Shown: piece after piece, positions 25,224-32,645 of the stretch | Layout: every line of letters begins with the position of its first letter | Numbering within the stretch: position 1 is the stretch's first letter | Source: Acidimicrobiia bacterium | Lineage (GTDB): Bacteria; Actinomycetota; Acidimicrobiia; IMCC26256; PALSA-555 | DNA length: 34,840 nt | Direction of reading: 5' to 3' | NCBI GenBank assembly: GCA_009694295.1 | Contig: SHVJ01000013.1 | Location: 1 to 34,840, forward strand | The notes under the pieces: model-generated | Databases searched by the model: none | The model's input: only the letters and a program-made list of their open reading frames with translations | Told to the model about the DNA's origin: nothing | Made by a program: the position numbers and the translations under genes

Positions 25224-26372
25224 TTAACAGCCCAACTGGCGCGCGATGACCACGTGCTGGATCTCGTTCGTGCCTTCGCCGATCTCGAGCACCTTTGAAT
25301 CGCAGTAGAAGCGCGCGACGGGCGTCTCGAGCATGTAGCCGAGCCCTCCGTGGATCTGCACCGCCTCCGATGCCGCCCAGGTCGCGACGCGACTGGCCTT
25401 CAACTTGGCCATCGACGCTTCCTTGAGGAACGGCTCACCGATATCGCGTAGATACGCAGCGCGGTACGTGAGCCATCGCGCCGCCTCGAGTTCGGTGGCG
25501 ATGTCGGCGAGCTTGAACTGGATCGCTTGGAACTTCGAGATGGGTTGGCCGAACTGCCGGCGTTCGCGTGCGTACTCCAACGCCAGGTCGAGCACGGCCT
25601 GGGTCAGGCTGAGCGACAACGCGGCGATCGAGATGCGCCCGACCTCGAGCGTGCTCAGGAACTGGCTGAGCCCCATCGCGGGATCGCCAATGAGGTGGTC
25701 ATCGTCGACCCAGACGTCATCAAAGAACAGCTCACGGGTGTCGAGACCACGCCAGCCGATCCCGCGCATCTTCTGGCCCATCGTGAAGCCGGGCGTGTCC
25801 TTCTCCACGACGAGCGTCGCGAACTCCGAGGCGTCGCCGTCGGCGGAGTCGGTGCGTGCGAGGAGGGTCACCCCGAACGACATGTCGGTGCCTGCGTTCG
25901 AGATGAATGCTTTCTGGCCGTTGATGAGCCAACCACCATCGCGCCGTTCCGCGCGCGTGCGGATGCCCCGTGCATCGGAGCCCGCGTCGGGTTCGGTCAG
26001 ACCAAATGCGCCGAGCGCGCTCCCCTCGGCCAACGGCCGCAGCCAGCGTTCGCGCTGGGCGTCGTTGCCGAAGAGGTACAGCGGCAACGACCCGATCGTG
26101 ACGTGCGCCTGCCACGCGGCCGCGACCGACTGATCCGCCAGACCCAGCTGTTCCATCGCCGCGACGAAGCCGACGGTCGACATACCGATGCCGCCCCACT
26201 CCTCTGGGATCAGCATGCCGAGGAGACCCAGCGCGCCCATCTCGCGCAGCAGGTCGGTCGGGCACCGAGCGTCTTCCCACGCCAACGGCGCGCGCGGGGC
26301 GATCTCCTTCTGCGCGAAGTCCCGGCACAGGCTCACCAGGTCGCGTTCCGCCTCGGTGAGCGAGAAGTCCAC
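25224..26372 (-). CDS. Acyl-CoA dehydrogenase
   Basis: 382-residue flavoenzyme catalysing alpha,beta-dehydrogenation of an acyl-CoA, passing electrons to ETF. Visible signatures are the FGLTEPDAGSDA block (about 127-138), the QIHGGLGYM stretch, and the C-terminal EIGEGTNEIQ with catalytic base E366. The length is usual for the family. The start is GTG 26372. GGAT six bases upstream is a weak Shine-Dalgarno, and operator e lies 17 bp upstream. It follows the binding-protein gene on the same strand after 104 bp but has its own operator, and is convergent with the E1 gene 4 bp away. Chain length and branching of the substrate are unknown. Confidence 0.94.
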   Translation of the reverse strand: MDFSLTEAERDLVSLCRDFAQKEIAPRAPLAWEDARCPTDLLREMGALGLLGMLIPEEWGGIGMSTVGFVAAMEQLGLADQSVAAAWQAHVTIGSLPLYLFGNDAQRERWLRPLAEGSALGAFGLTEPDAGSDARGIRTRAERRDGGWLINGQKAFISNAGTDMSFGVTLLARTDSADGDASEFATLVVEKDTPGFTMGQKMRGIGWRGLDTRELFFDDVWVDDDHLIGDPAMGLSQFLSTLEVGRISIAALSLSLTQAVLDLALEYARERRQFGQPISKFQAIQFKLADIATELEAARWLTYRAAYLRDIGEPFLKEASMAKLKASRVATWAASEAVQIHGGLGYMLETPVARFYCDSKVLEIGEGTNEIQHVVIARQLGC

Positions 26373-26388
26373 GAGCGGATCCTATTGG

Positions 26389-26402
26389 ACCGACTGGTAC
26401 AA
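26389..26402. promoter_or_regulatory. Candidate TetR operator, site e (acyl-CoA dehydrogenase promoter)
   Basis: ACCGACTGGTACAA matches the consensus at 9 of 14 positions, 6 of 7 in the left half. Read on the minus strand it is AGTCGGT running into TCCAAT (26389-26384), in the same arrangement as sites a and c, about 11 bp from GTG 26372. Confidence 0.5.
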
Positions 26403-26455
26403 CCGCGCTTCGCTGGGTGTCAGGCGCGTCTCGTCATGGCGAAGGCGGTCGACTG

Positions 26456-26500
26456 CTCTGGCTACTTCACTTCTGGCTACTTCACCTCTGGGTTCTTCGG
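26456..26500. repeat. 15-bp tandem repeat duplicating the stop codon of the binding-protein gene
   Basis: Three consecutive 15-bp units (26456-26470, 26471-26485, and a diverged 26486-26500). On the minus strand they encode the gene's terminal PEVK, a TAG, PEVK again in frame, a second TAG, and PE. Readthrough of the first stop would simply add PEVK. Confidence 0.9.
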
Positions 26501-27760
26501 AATCTTTGCGAGGTCGTCGCCGAAGCACAAGAACGGCTTGCCTGGCTTGCCGTACACAGGCTTGAGCTTTCCCTTGACGATCTTCATGAGCGCCGTGCAG
26601 TCCTGATCGTCCTCGTGCGCCTTCGTCCAGTCGATGGGCGGAACGAAGCCGTTGGCCGTGTAGTCGGTGATCTGGTTCAACGCGTCGATGACCTTCTGGC
26701 GAGTGAAGTTGGGCCCCGCAGCCTTGAGCCCGGTCACGAACTCGTCGGCGTTGATCCAGCCGATGATCGCGTTCTCGGTCTGGCGACCACCGGTCTTCTT
26801 CATCCACTTCAGGAACAGCTTGACGGCCGGCCGCTGGGGCTTCGCCTCGAACGGTGCGAAGAGCGTCGCAACATAGAGGCCGTTGAGGAACTGCTGGTTC
26901 TCCTTGATCGTCTCGTGCTCGTAGGCATTGGGCAGCACCATGGCTGCTTCGAGGCCCTGGCGCAGCATCTCCTTGCGGAGGTTGATGATGCCGTTGAAGT
27001 CGATGCAAGCGATGATGTAGTCGACCTTCGCGTCGACCATCTGGCTGACCTGTGCGCTGAAGTCGGGGTTCCCGAATCCGAGGCTCTCGTCGTCGAAGGC
27101 GACCTTCGCCGTCTTGTACTTCTCGAAGCTGCTCTTGGCGCCCAGCGCGCAATCCGTCGACTGCACGACGTTGTAGGCGAGAAGGGCGACGTTCTTGACT
27201 CCGATCTTCGTCGGCAACCACTGGTTGATGCCTGCTTGCGCGCAGGTGAAGCAGATGTACGACCCTTGCGCTCCGAACAAGTTGGGCGGTCCCGGCGTGT
27301 TGTTCTCGGATCCGAACTCCGCGTTGATGTCCCAACCGAAGGTCGGGATGCCCTCGTCGACGTAGACCTGAGCACCGGTGAACAAGCTCGTCGCGAGCGG
27401 CAACGCCGCGAACACGTTGTCCTCCGAGATCAGCGCTTGAGATTCCGCGCGGTTCTTGCCGAGCTGGTCGTCACGCTTCGAGGAGAGCACGAGCTTGCGG
27501 CCGTACACGCCACCCTCGCTCTTGTTGATGTACTCGAAGTACGCCTCGACTCCGTCGAACGCGGGCCCGTACGAGACGCCGGTCGGGTTCATGGTGTCGG
27601 TGAGCACACCACCGACAGCGATCTCCGTATCGGTCACGCCGGGCTGATCGACCGCAGGGAACTTCTCCCCCGCGCCAGCGAGCGATGCGCTCGTGGCGCA
27701 CGCAAGCGAGATCGTGACGAGCACCGCTGCCCATCGGCGAACGAGTCGAGAACCGGTCAT
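26477..27760 (-). CDS. Liv-type ABC transporter substrate-binding protein
   Basis: 427-residue secreted periplasmic-binding-fold protein of the branched-chain amino acid / hydrophobic amide type (Peripla_BP_6). The N-terminal 30 residues form a signal peptide (RLVRR then a hydrophobic run). The SLAC sequence is only a poor lipobox, so lipid anchoring is uncertain. The mature part begins VTDTEIAVGGVLTDTMNPTG, typical of the family. ATG 27760 has GGGGGG upstream. It is divergent from the fused permease gene across a 159-bp region with operator f. Such proteins in catabolic islands often bind aromatic or alicyclic acids rather than amino acids; that assignment here is inference. Confidence 0.9.
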   Translation of the reverse strand: MTGSRLVRRWAAVLVTISLACATSASLAGAGEKFPAVDQPGVTDTEIAVGGVLTDTMNPTGVSYGPAFDGVEAYFEYINKSEGGVYGRKLVLSSKRDDQLGKNRAESQALISEDNVFAALPLATSLFTGAQVYVDEGIPTFGWDINAEFGSENNTPGPPNLFGAQGSYICFTCAQAGINQWLPTKIGVKNVALLAYNVVQSTDCALGAKSSFEKYKTAKVAFDDESLGFGNPDFSAQVSQMVDAKVDYIIACIDFNGIINLRKEMLRQGLEAAMVLPNAYEHETIKENQQFLNGLYVATLFAPFEAKPQRPAVKLFLKWMKKTGGRQTENAIIGWINADEFVTGLKAAGPNFTRQKVIDALNQITDYTANGFVPPIDWTKAHEDDQDCTALMKIVKGKLKPVYGKPGKPFLCFGDDLAKIPKNPEVK

Positions 27761-27919
27761 CGGACCCCCCTGACAACGCAACGACCAAAGGACATCAGCG
27801 TAACGACCTCTCACCTCGCTCGCTCGTCGCGGTCGCCCAGGGGAGACCTACCGCCCGGGCATGCCTGTCAGAAGACGCCATACTGTCCGCCCGCCGACCG
27901 GTCGGGGCAGGAGGACCAC
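27761..27919. promoter_or_regulatory. Divergent promoter region of the ABC importer
   Basis: The largest gene-free stretch in the window, 159 bp. It holds operator f (27893-27906) near the permease start, a TATGGC -10-like hexamer on the minus strand just beyond it, and GGAGGACC as the ribosome-binding site of GTG 27920. Apparent coding through this region in the long plus-strand frame is not real. Confidence 0.55.
27893..27906. promoter_or_regulatory. Candidate TetR operator, site f (ABC importer divergent promoter)
   Basis: GCCGACCGGTCGGG contains the perfect 12-bp palindrome CCGACCGGTCGG (27894-27905) and matches the consensus at 12 of 14 positions. It ends 13 bp before GTG 27920 and so could block the fused permease promoter or the divergent binding-protein promoter. 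Confidence 0.68.
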
Positions 27920-29884
27920 GTGACCGAGCTTCTCGGGTACGTCATCCGAGGCATCCCGTTCGGGTGCGTCTTTGGCCTCGTCGCGGTCGGAATCGTGCTG
28001 GCCTACAAGACGTCGGGCGTCTTCAACCTCGCGTTCGCCGCCCAGGCGTTCGCATCGGCGGCGGCGTTCTACACGCTGCGCAACGACAAGGAGTGGGGCA
28101 TCCTCCCCGCGTTCCTCGTCTCGGTGGTGGTGCTCGCGCCCCTGGTCGGCTTCGTACTCGACCGGTTCCTGTTCCGCTATCTGCGCACCGCGCCGACGCT
28201 CGCCAAGCTCGTGACCTCGCTCGGGCTGCTGATCGCGCTTCCCGAGATCGTGAAGCTGGCGTGGTTCGGCGCGGACACCAAGTACTCGCCGCCGACAATC
28301 TGGCCATTCGACGTCGGGGTCTTCAAGATCTACCACCCGATCGGCGAGCAGTACGGGATCGACGGTGGTCAGGCCGCCGCCATGATCGTGACGGTCCTGG
28401 TGGTGATCGTGCTCACCGCGTTGTTCCGGTACTCAGCGATCGGCTTGCAGATGCGCGCCGTCGTCGAAAGCCCGCGGATGACGTCGCTCGTAGGGATCAA
28501 TGCCGACCGCGTGAGCATGATCGCGTGGATGCTCTCGAGCTTCATCGCCGGCTTGGCCGGCGTGCTCATCGCTCCGCTGTACGCGCAGACCGAGGTCAAC
28601 AGCTTCACGACCTTGCTGGTCGCCGCGATCGCGGCGGCAGCGTTCGCCCGTCTGACGAGCATTCCGCTGGCGTTGGTCGGCGGCCTCTTGCTCGGCATCC
28701 TTCAGGGCATCCTCGCTGGCTACCTCCCCGCGGGCAGCATCCTCGCCCAAGGCCTCCGTCCGTCGTTGCCGTTCGTGGTGCTCTTCGTGCTGTTGCTGTT
28801 CTGGCCCGGCCTCCGGCAGAAGGCCGAGTTGACCGACCCGCTCGCCGGCGCCGATCCCCCGCCGCCCGGACTCGCGGCGGCCGAGCGCAGTCGTGGACTC
28901 ACGATCGGTACGTGGACGTTCGGCGGTGTCTTCGTGGTCGCGTTCATCGTCGTCTCGCTCACCATGCTCACGACCCATTGGCTCGACATCGCGATCGGAG
29001 CGGTGATCTTCTCCCTGATCTTCCTCTCGATCACCGTGATCACAGGCATGGCCGGCCAGATCTCCCTGTGCCAAGCGACCTTCGCTGCCGTCGGGAGCTT
29101 CACGACCGCGCAGCTCGCTGACAACTTGGGTTCTCCGTGGCTCGCGCTGGTCCTCGGCATCGCGTTCGCCTCGATCTTCGGCGCGCTGATCGCGATCCCG
29201 TCGCTCCGCCTCGGCGGCATCTACCTGGCGCTGGCCACGCTCGCGTTCGCGCTCATGTTCGACAGCGTCATCGTCCCGCAGCCGTGGGCCGGCGGCGGCC
29301 AGCTGCCACCGCAGGTCGCCCGTCCGGGCTTCATCGACGACGACAAGGTGTTCTTCGTGTTCTGCGTCGTCCTGCTCGTCGTCGTCGGCACCATCGTGGC
29401 GCTGGTCCGTCGCGGGACCACGGGCAAGTTTCTCGACGCGCTCCGCGGCAGCGAGCCCGCTGCGACCTCACTAGGCATCAGCGCCGCACGCGCGCGAGTC
29501 GTCGCCTTCGCACTGTCGGCCGGCATCGCAGGGCTCGGTGGCGGCCTCCTCGCGCTTCGCGAAGAGCAAGCCAACTACCTGATCAACTTCAGCCCGTTCG
29601 TCGGGTTGTTCTGGCTGGTGCTCGTCGTGACCTTGGGCTCTCGAACCGTTGAGGGCGCGATCCAGGCGGGACTCGCGTTCGTGCTGTTTCCCGAGCTCCT
29701 CCAAGCGCTCGGCGTCCCGGGTGAATTGCGGTTCGTGCTGTTCGGGCTCACCGCGGTCGCCTACGCCAAGCACCCCGAAGGGCTCCTCGAGTACGGGAAG
29801 CGCAGACAACTCGCGTCCATCCAACGCCGACTCGATCGGCGCAACGCCGCGAACCAACCCGCAACCGGGGAGGCAATCTCGTGA
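27920..29884 (+). CDS. Fused Liv-type ABC permease (LivH-LivM)
   Basis: 654-residue inner-membrane protein joining both permease subunits of a branched-chain amino acid-type importer. The LivH-like half (about 1-300) has GVFNLAFAAQAFASAAAF near residue 33 and the GADRVSM-like loop NADRVSMIAWMLSS. A polar linker rich in Asp/Pro (about 305-330) follows. The LivM-like half (about 330-640) has TGMAGQISLCQATFAAVGSF near residue 375 and later the SLRLGGIYLALATLAFA block. The frame is open from 26417, but the first 501 codons are antisense to the binding-protein gene. GTG 27920 has GGAGGACC upstream and starts the true homology. It overlaps the ATPase gene by 4 bp. The fusion forces a 1:1 ratio of the two halves. 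Confidence 0.9.
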   Translation: MTELLGYVIRGIPFGCVFGLVAVGIVLAYKTSGVFNLAFAAQAFASAAAFYTLRNDKEWGILPAFLVSVVVLAPLVGFVLDRFLFRYLRTAPTLAKLVTSLGLLIALPEIVKLAWFGADTKYSPPTIWPFDVGVFKIYHPIGEQYGIDGGQAAAMIVTVLVVIVLTALFRYSAIGLQMRAVVESPRMTSLVGINADRVSMIAWMLSSFIAGLAGVLIAPLYAQTEVNSFTTLLVAAIAAAAFARLTSIPLALVGGLLLGILQGILAGYLPAGSILAQGLRPSLPFVVLFVLLLFWPGLRQKAELTDPLAGADPPPPGLAAAERSRGLTIGTWTFGGVFVVAFIVVSLTMLTTHWLDIAIGAVIFSLIFLSITVITGMAGQISLCQATFAAVGSFTTAQLADNLGSPWLALVLGIAFASIFGALIAIPSLRLGGIYLALATLAFALMFDSVIVPQPWAGGGQLPPQVARPGFIDDDKVFFVFCVVLLVVVGTIVALVRRGTTGKFLDALRGSEPAATSLGISAARARVVAFALSAGIAGLGGGLLALREEQANYLINFSPFVGLFWLVLVVTLGSRTVEGAIQAGLAFVLFPELLQALGVPGELRFVLFGLTAVAYAKHPEGLLEYGKRRQLASIQRRLDRRNAANQPATGEAIS

Positions 29885-31425
29885 GCCTGCTCGAGGCGCG
29901 CAGCATCACGAAGCGGTTCTCCGGAATCACCGCGCTCAACGCCGTATCGCTGACCGTCGAGCAGGGCGAGGCAGTGGGCCTCATCGGGCCGAACGGTGCC
30001 GGGAAGACCACCTTCTTCAACTGCCTCCTCGGCATGTTGCGGCCCGATGCCGGCACCGTCCACTTCGACGGCACCAACATCACGCGATACCCGGTACACA
30101 AGCGCGCTCGTCTCGGATTCGGGCGCACGTTCCAGCGGATCGAGCTCTTCGGCGGGATGACCGTCCGTGAGCACCTCCTCGTGGCCGAGCGCGCCCGGCT
30201 CGGGACCGGCCGACTGTGGAAGGACTGCCTCAACCTGGCCCGACCGTCCGAGGAGGAGCACGAGCGCGCGAAGCGAACGTTGGAGCTGCTCGGACTGAAC
30301 GACGTCGCCGATCGCCAGATCGAGGCGCTCAGCCTCGGGCGGGCCCGACTCGTCGAGCTGGGCCGGGCACTCATGACCAACCCGAAGCTGCTCCTGCTCG
30401 ACGAGCCGTCGTCGGGCCTCGATCAGAGAGAGACGCAGGACGTCGTGGGGATGCTCCATGAGATCCAGCGCGAACGCGGCACCGCCATCCTCCTCGTCGA
30501 GCACGACGTCGGCATGGTGCAGTCGTTCGCCAGTCGCCTCTACGTTCTCGATTTCGGCACGCTGATCGCCGAGGGCCCGACCGCTGAAGTGATGAACGAC
30601 GGCGCCGTGCGCCGTGCCTATCTCGGCGAGGTCACTCCGACGGATGCCGAGCGACCCGAGCGCGCCGCCGTCTCCGCGACTGAACCGGATCCCACCGGCG
30701 CGACGACCGCGCCAGCCCTCGCGCCGCTCTTGGAGCTGCGCGACGTCAACGCCGGCTACGGGCCGTTTCGGGCGCTCTTCGGCGTCTCGTTCACGGTCGC
30801 CGAGGGAAGCGTCGTCGCGCTCCTCGGCGGCAACGGCGCTGGGAAGACCACGATCGCCCGAGTCGTCACCGGCTTGGTTCCGGTGACTTCCGGTGAAGTG
30901 CGCTTCGACGGCGCCGACATCGCGGGCATGCCCCCCTGGCAGATCGCTCCGCGCGGCATCGTGCACGCACCCGAAGGACGCTCGGTGTTCAGCTCCCTCA
31001 CGGTCGAGGAGAACCTGACGCTCGACTTTCGGCGCAACCTCGGTCGCAAGGGTGTCGCCGGCGGGCTCGAGCGCGCGTACGAGCTCTTTCCGCGCCTCGG
31101 CGAACGCCGCAAGCAGCTCGCGGGAACGCTCTCCGGAGGTGAGCAGCGGATGCTCGCGCTCGCGCGCGTCTTGGTTCGTCCGCCGCGCCTCCTCGTGGTC
31201 GACGAGCTGTCGCTCGGACTTGCACCGATCGTCGTCGACGAGGTCTACGCGAACCTCGAGAAGGTGCGTCAGGAGGGGACGACGATGCTGATCATCGAGC
31301 AGTACGTCGGTCACGCGCTCCAGATCGCGGACACGGCCGTGCTGCTCCAACACGGCGAGGTCGTCTACGAAGGGTCCGCCAAGGATCTTGGCAACATCTC
31401 CGACCGTCTCATGGCCGGAAGCTGA
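29881..31425 (+). CDS. Fused Liv-type ABC ATPase (LivG-LivF)
   Basis: 514-residue cytoplasmic protein with two complete nucleotide-binding domains. The LivG-like half has Walker A GPNGAGKT at 36-43, Walker B LLLLDEP at 170-176 and H208 as the switch histidine. Its signature reads SLGRA at 151-155 instead of LSGGQ. A linker at 251-283 is Thr/Ala/Pro-rich. The LivF-like half has Walker A GGNGAGKT at 316-323, a canonical LSGGEQ at 417-422 and Walker B LLVVDE at 437-442 followed by LSLGLAP. GTG 29881 lies in the GTGA overlap with the permease gene. With the permease and binding protein this completes an importer. The asymmetry of the two signature motifs hints that only one ATP site is fully active. 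Confidence 0.93.
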   Translation: MSLLEARSITKRFSGITALNAVSLTVEQGEAVGLIGPNGAGKTTFFNCLLGMLRPDAGTVHFDGTNITRYPVHKRARLGFGRTFQRIELFGGMTVREHLLVAERARLGTGRLWKDCLNLARPSEEEHERAKRTLELLGLNDVADRQIEALSLGRARLVELGRALMTNPKLLLLDEPSSGLDQRETQDVVGMLHEIQRERGTAILLVEHDVGMVQSFASRLYVLDFGTLIAEGPTAEVMNDGAVRRAYLGEVTPTDAERPERAAVSATEPDPTGATTAPALAPLLELRDVNAGYGPFRALFGVSFTVAEGSVVALLGGNGAGKTTIARVVTGLVPVTSGEVRFDGADIAGMPPWQIAPRGIVHAPEGRSVFSSLTVEENLTLDFRRNLGRKGVAGGLERAYELFPRLGERRKQLAGTLSGGEQRMLALARVLVRPPRLLVVDELSLGLAPIVVDEVYANLEKVRQEGTTMLIIEQYVGHALQIADTAVLLQHGEVVYEGSAKDLGNISDRLMAGS

Positions 31426-31426
31426 C

Positions 31427-32590
31427 TCAGAGCCGATACAGCTTGCGGGCGTTCTCCCCGTAGATCTTCTTGCGCGCGTTGGGCGACAACGTGGCCATCT
31501 TCGCCTCGACCGTCTGGAGCGGATTCGGGTACAGGCACGTCGGGTGGGGAAAGTCGGTCTCGAAGAGGATGTTGTCCTCCCCGACCACCTCGATGAGCTC
31601 CGGGAGCTTGTTGCGATTGTTCTCGAACCAGAACGTCGCGAAGATGTTGCTCCGGAAGTACTCCGACGGCATCCTCTTGAGCTTCGCGAGCTCGTCGGGC
31701 GCGTTCTCCGTCATCTCATAATCCAACGTCTCGAGGATGAACGGGATCCAACCGACGCCGCTTTCGACCGAGACCATCTTCAGATCGGGATGGCGATCGA
31801 ACATTCCCGACAGGATCGCGTTCGAGACGACACGGGCATTGCCGATGAACAGCAACGTGCCGCCAATCGCGAGCTGCGTATTCATGGGATGCGATGCCCA
31901 CGGATAGTTGCTGTAGAACGACATCGCGGTCACGCTGGCGCCGATGTGGAAGTGCACCGGGAGCTCGAGCTCGGCGAGCGTCGCCCAGAACGGGTCCCAC
32001 GCGCGGTTAGCGAGGTCGGGCGCGCCGAGATCCTGCGGATCCGACGTCATATTCACGCCTCGCATCCCGAGACCCGAGACTCGCTTGGCTTCGGCAACGC
32101 ACGCGTCGACGTCCCACGCCGGCATGAGCGGCATGGGCAAGAGTCGGTTGTTCGAGTCGGCCTGGATCTCTGCCATCTGATCGTTGTAGAGCTCGATCAC
32201 CAGCTGACAGAGCGCCTGGTCCTCGACCCCACCCAGGTCTTGGCCACCGAGTCCGATCGTGCTCGGGAAGATCACCTGGGCGTCGATGCCGCACTCGTCC
32301 AAGACCTGGACGCGCACCTTGGGGTCGTAGGCCCCAACGTGGATCATGTCGATCGTCCAGTGGTTGAGCGCCAGGTCGGCGCTCGCCTTCTTCCCGTCTC
32401 GCCCGATGACACCAGCCGCGGTCGCGATGCCCATCTCGTGACCGTCGAACACCCACTTCGGCCCGCCGTCGATGATCTCGACGCGTGGCACGCGGTCCTT
32501 GTACTTGGCCGGAGCGACCCGGGTAAAGAGGTCGTGCGGCTCCGTCCAGTGGGAATCGGCGTCGATGATCAGCGTGCCGTCCTTGAGCAT
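31427..32590 (-). CDS. Amidohydrolase family 2 (TIM-barrel metal-dependent hydrolase)
   Basis: 387-residue Amidohydro_2 protein with the N-terminal metal motif DADSHxxE (D12, H14, E17) and the C-terminal ETDFPHPT block. The intermediate stretch PVHFHIGAS contains the conserved mid-barrel histidine. ATG 32590 is chosen because it directly precedes the conserved LIIDADSH start; upstream residues are Arg/Ser-rich and lack homology. Last gene of the amidohydrolase-SDR-amidohydrolase operon, 55 bp after the SDR, and 1 bp from the convergent LivG-LivF gene. Probably hydrolyses or decarboxylates a catabolic intermediate; specificity unknown. Confidence 0.88.
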   Translation of the reverse strand: MLKDGTLIIDADSHWTEPHDLFTRVAPAKYKDRVPRVEIIDGGPKWVFDGHEMGIATAAGVIGRDGKKASADLALNHWTIDMIHVGAYDPKVRVQVLDECGIDAQVIFPSTIGLGGQDLGGVEDQALCQLVIELYNDQMAEIQADSNNRLLPMPLMPAWDVDACVAEAKRVSGLGMRGVNMTSDPQDLGAPDLANRAWDPFWATLAELELPVHFHIGASVTAMSFYSNYPWASHPMNTQLAIGGTLLFIGNARVVSNAILSGMFDRHPDLKMVSVESGVGWIPFILETLDYEMTENAPDELAKLKRMPSEYFRSNIFATFWFENNRNKLPELIEVVGEDNILFETDFPHPTCLYPNPLQTVEAKMATLSPNARKKIYGENARKLYRL

Positions 32591-32645
32591 GCCGCCGACG
32601 CTACGGCGCGACCGATTCTTCGGCAAGCACGCGGTCGACGACCGT

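Noticed and set aside
26417-27919. N-terminal 501-codon extension of the fused permease frame
   Set aside because: It is antisense to the binding-protein gene and crosses the divergent promoter and operator f; permease homology and a ribosome-binding site begin at GTG 27920.
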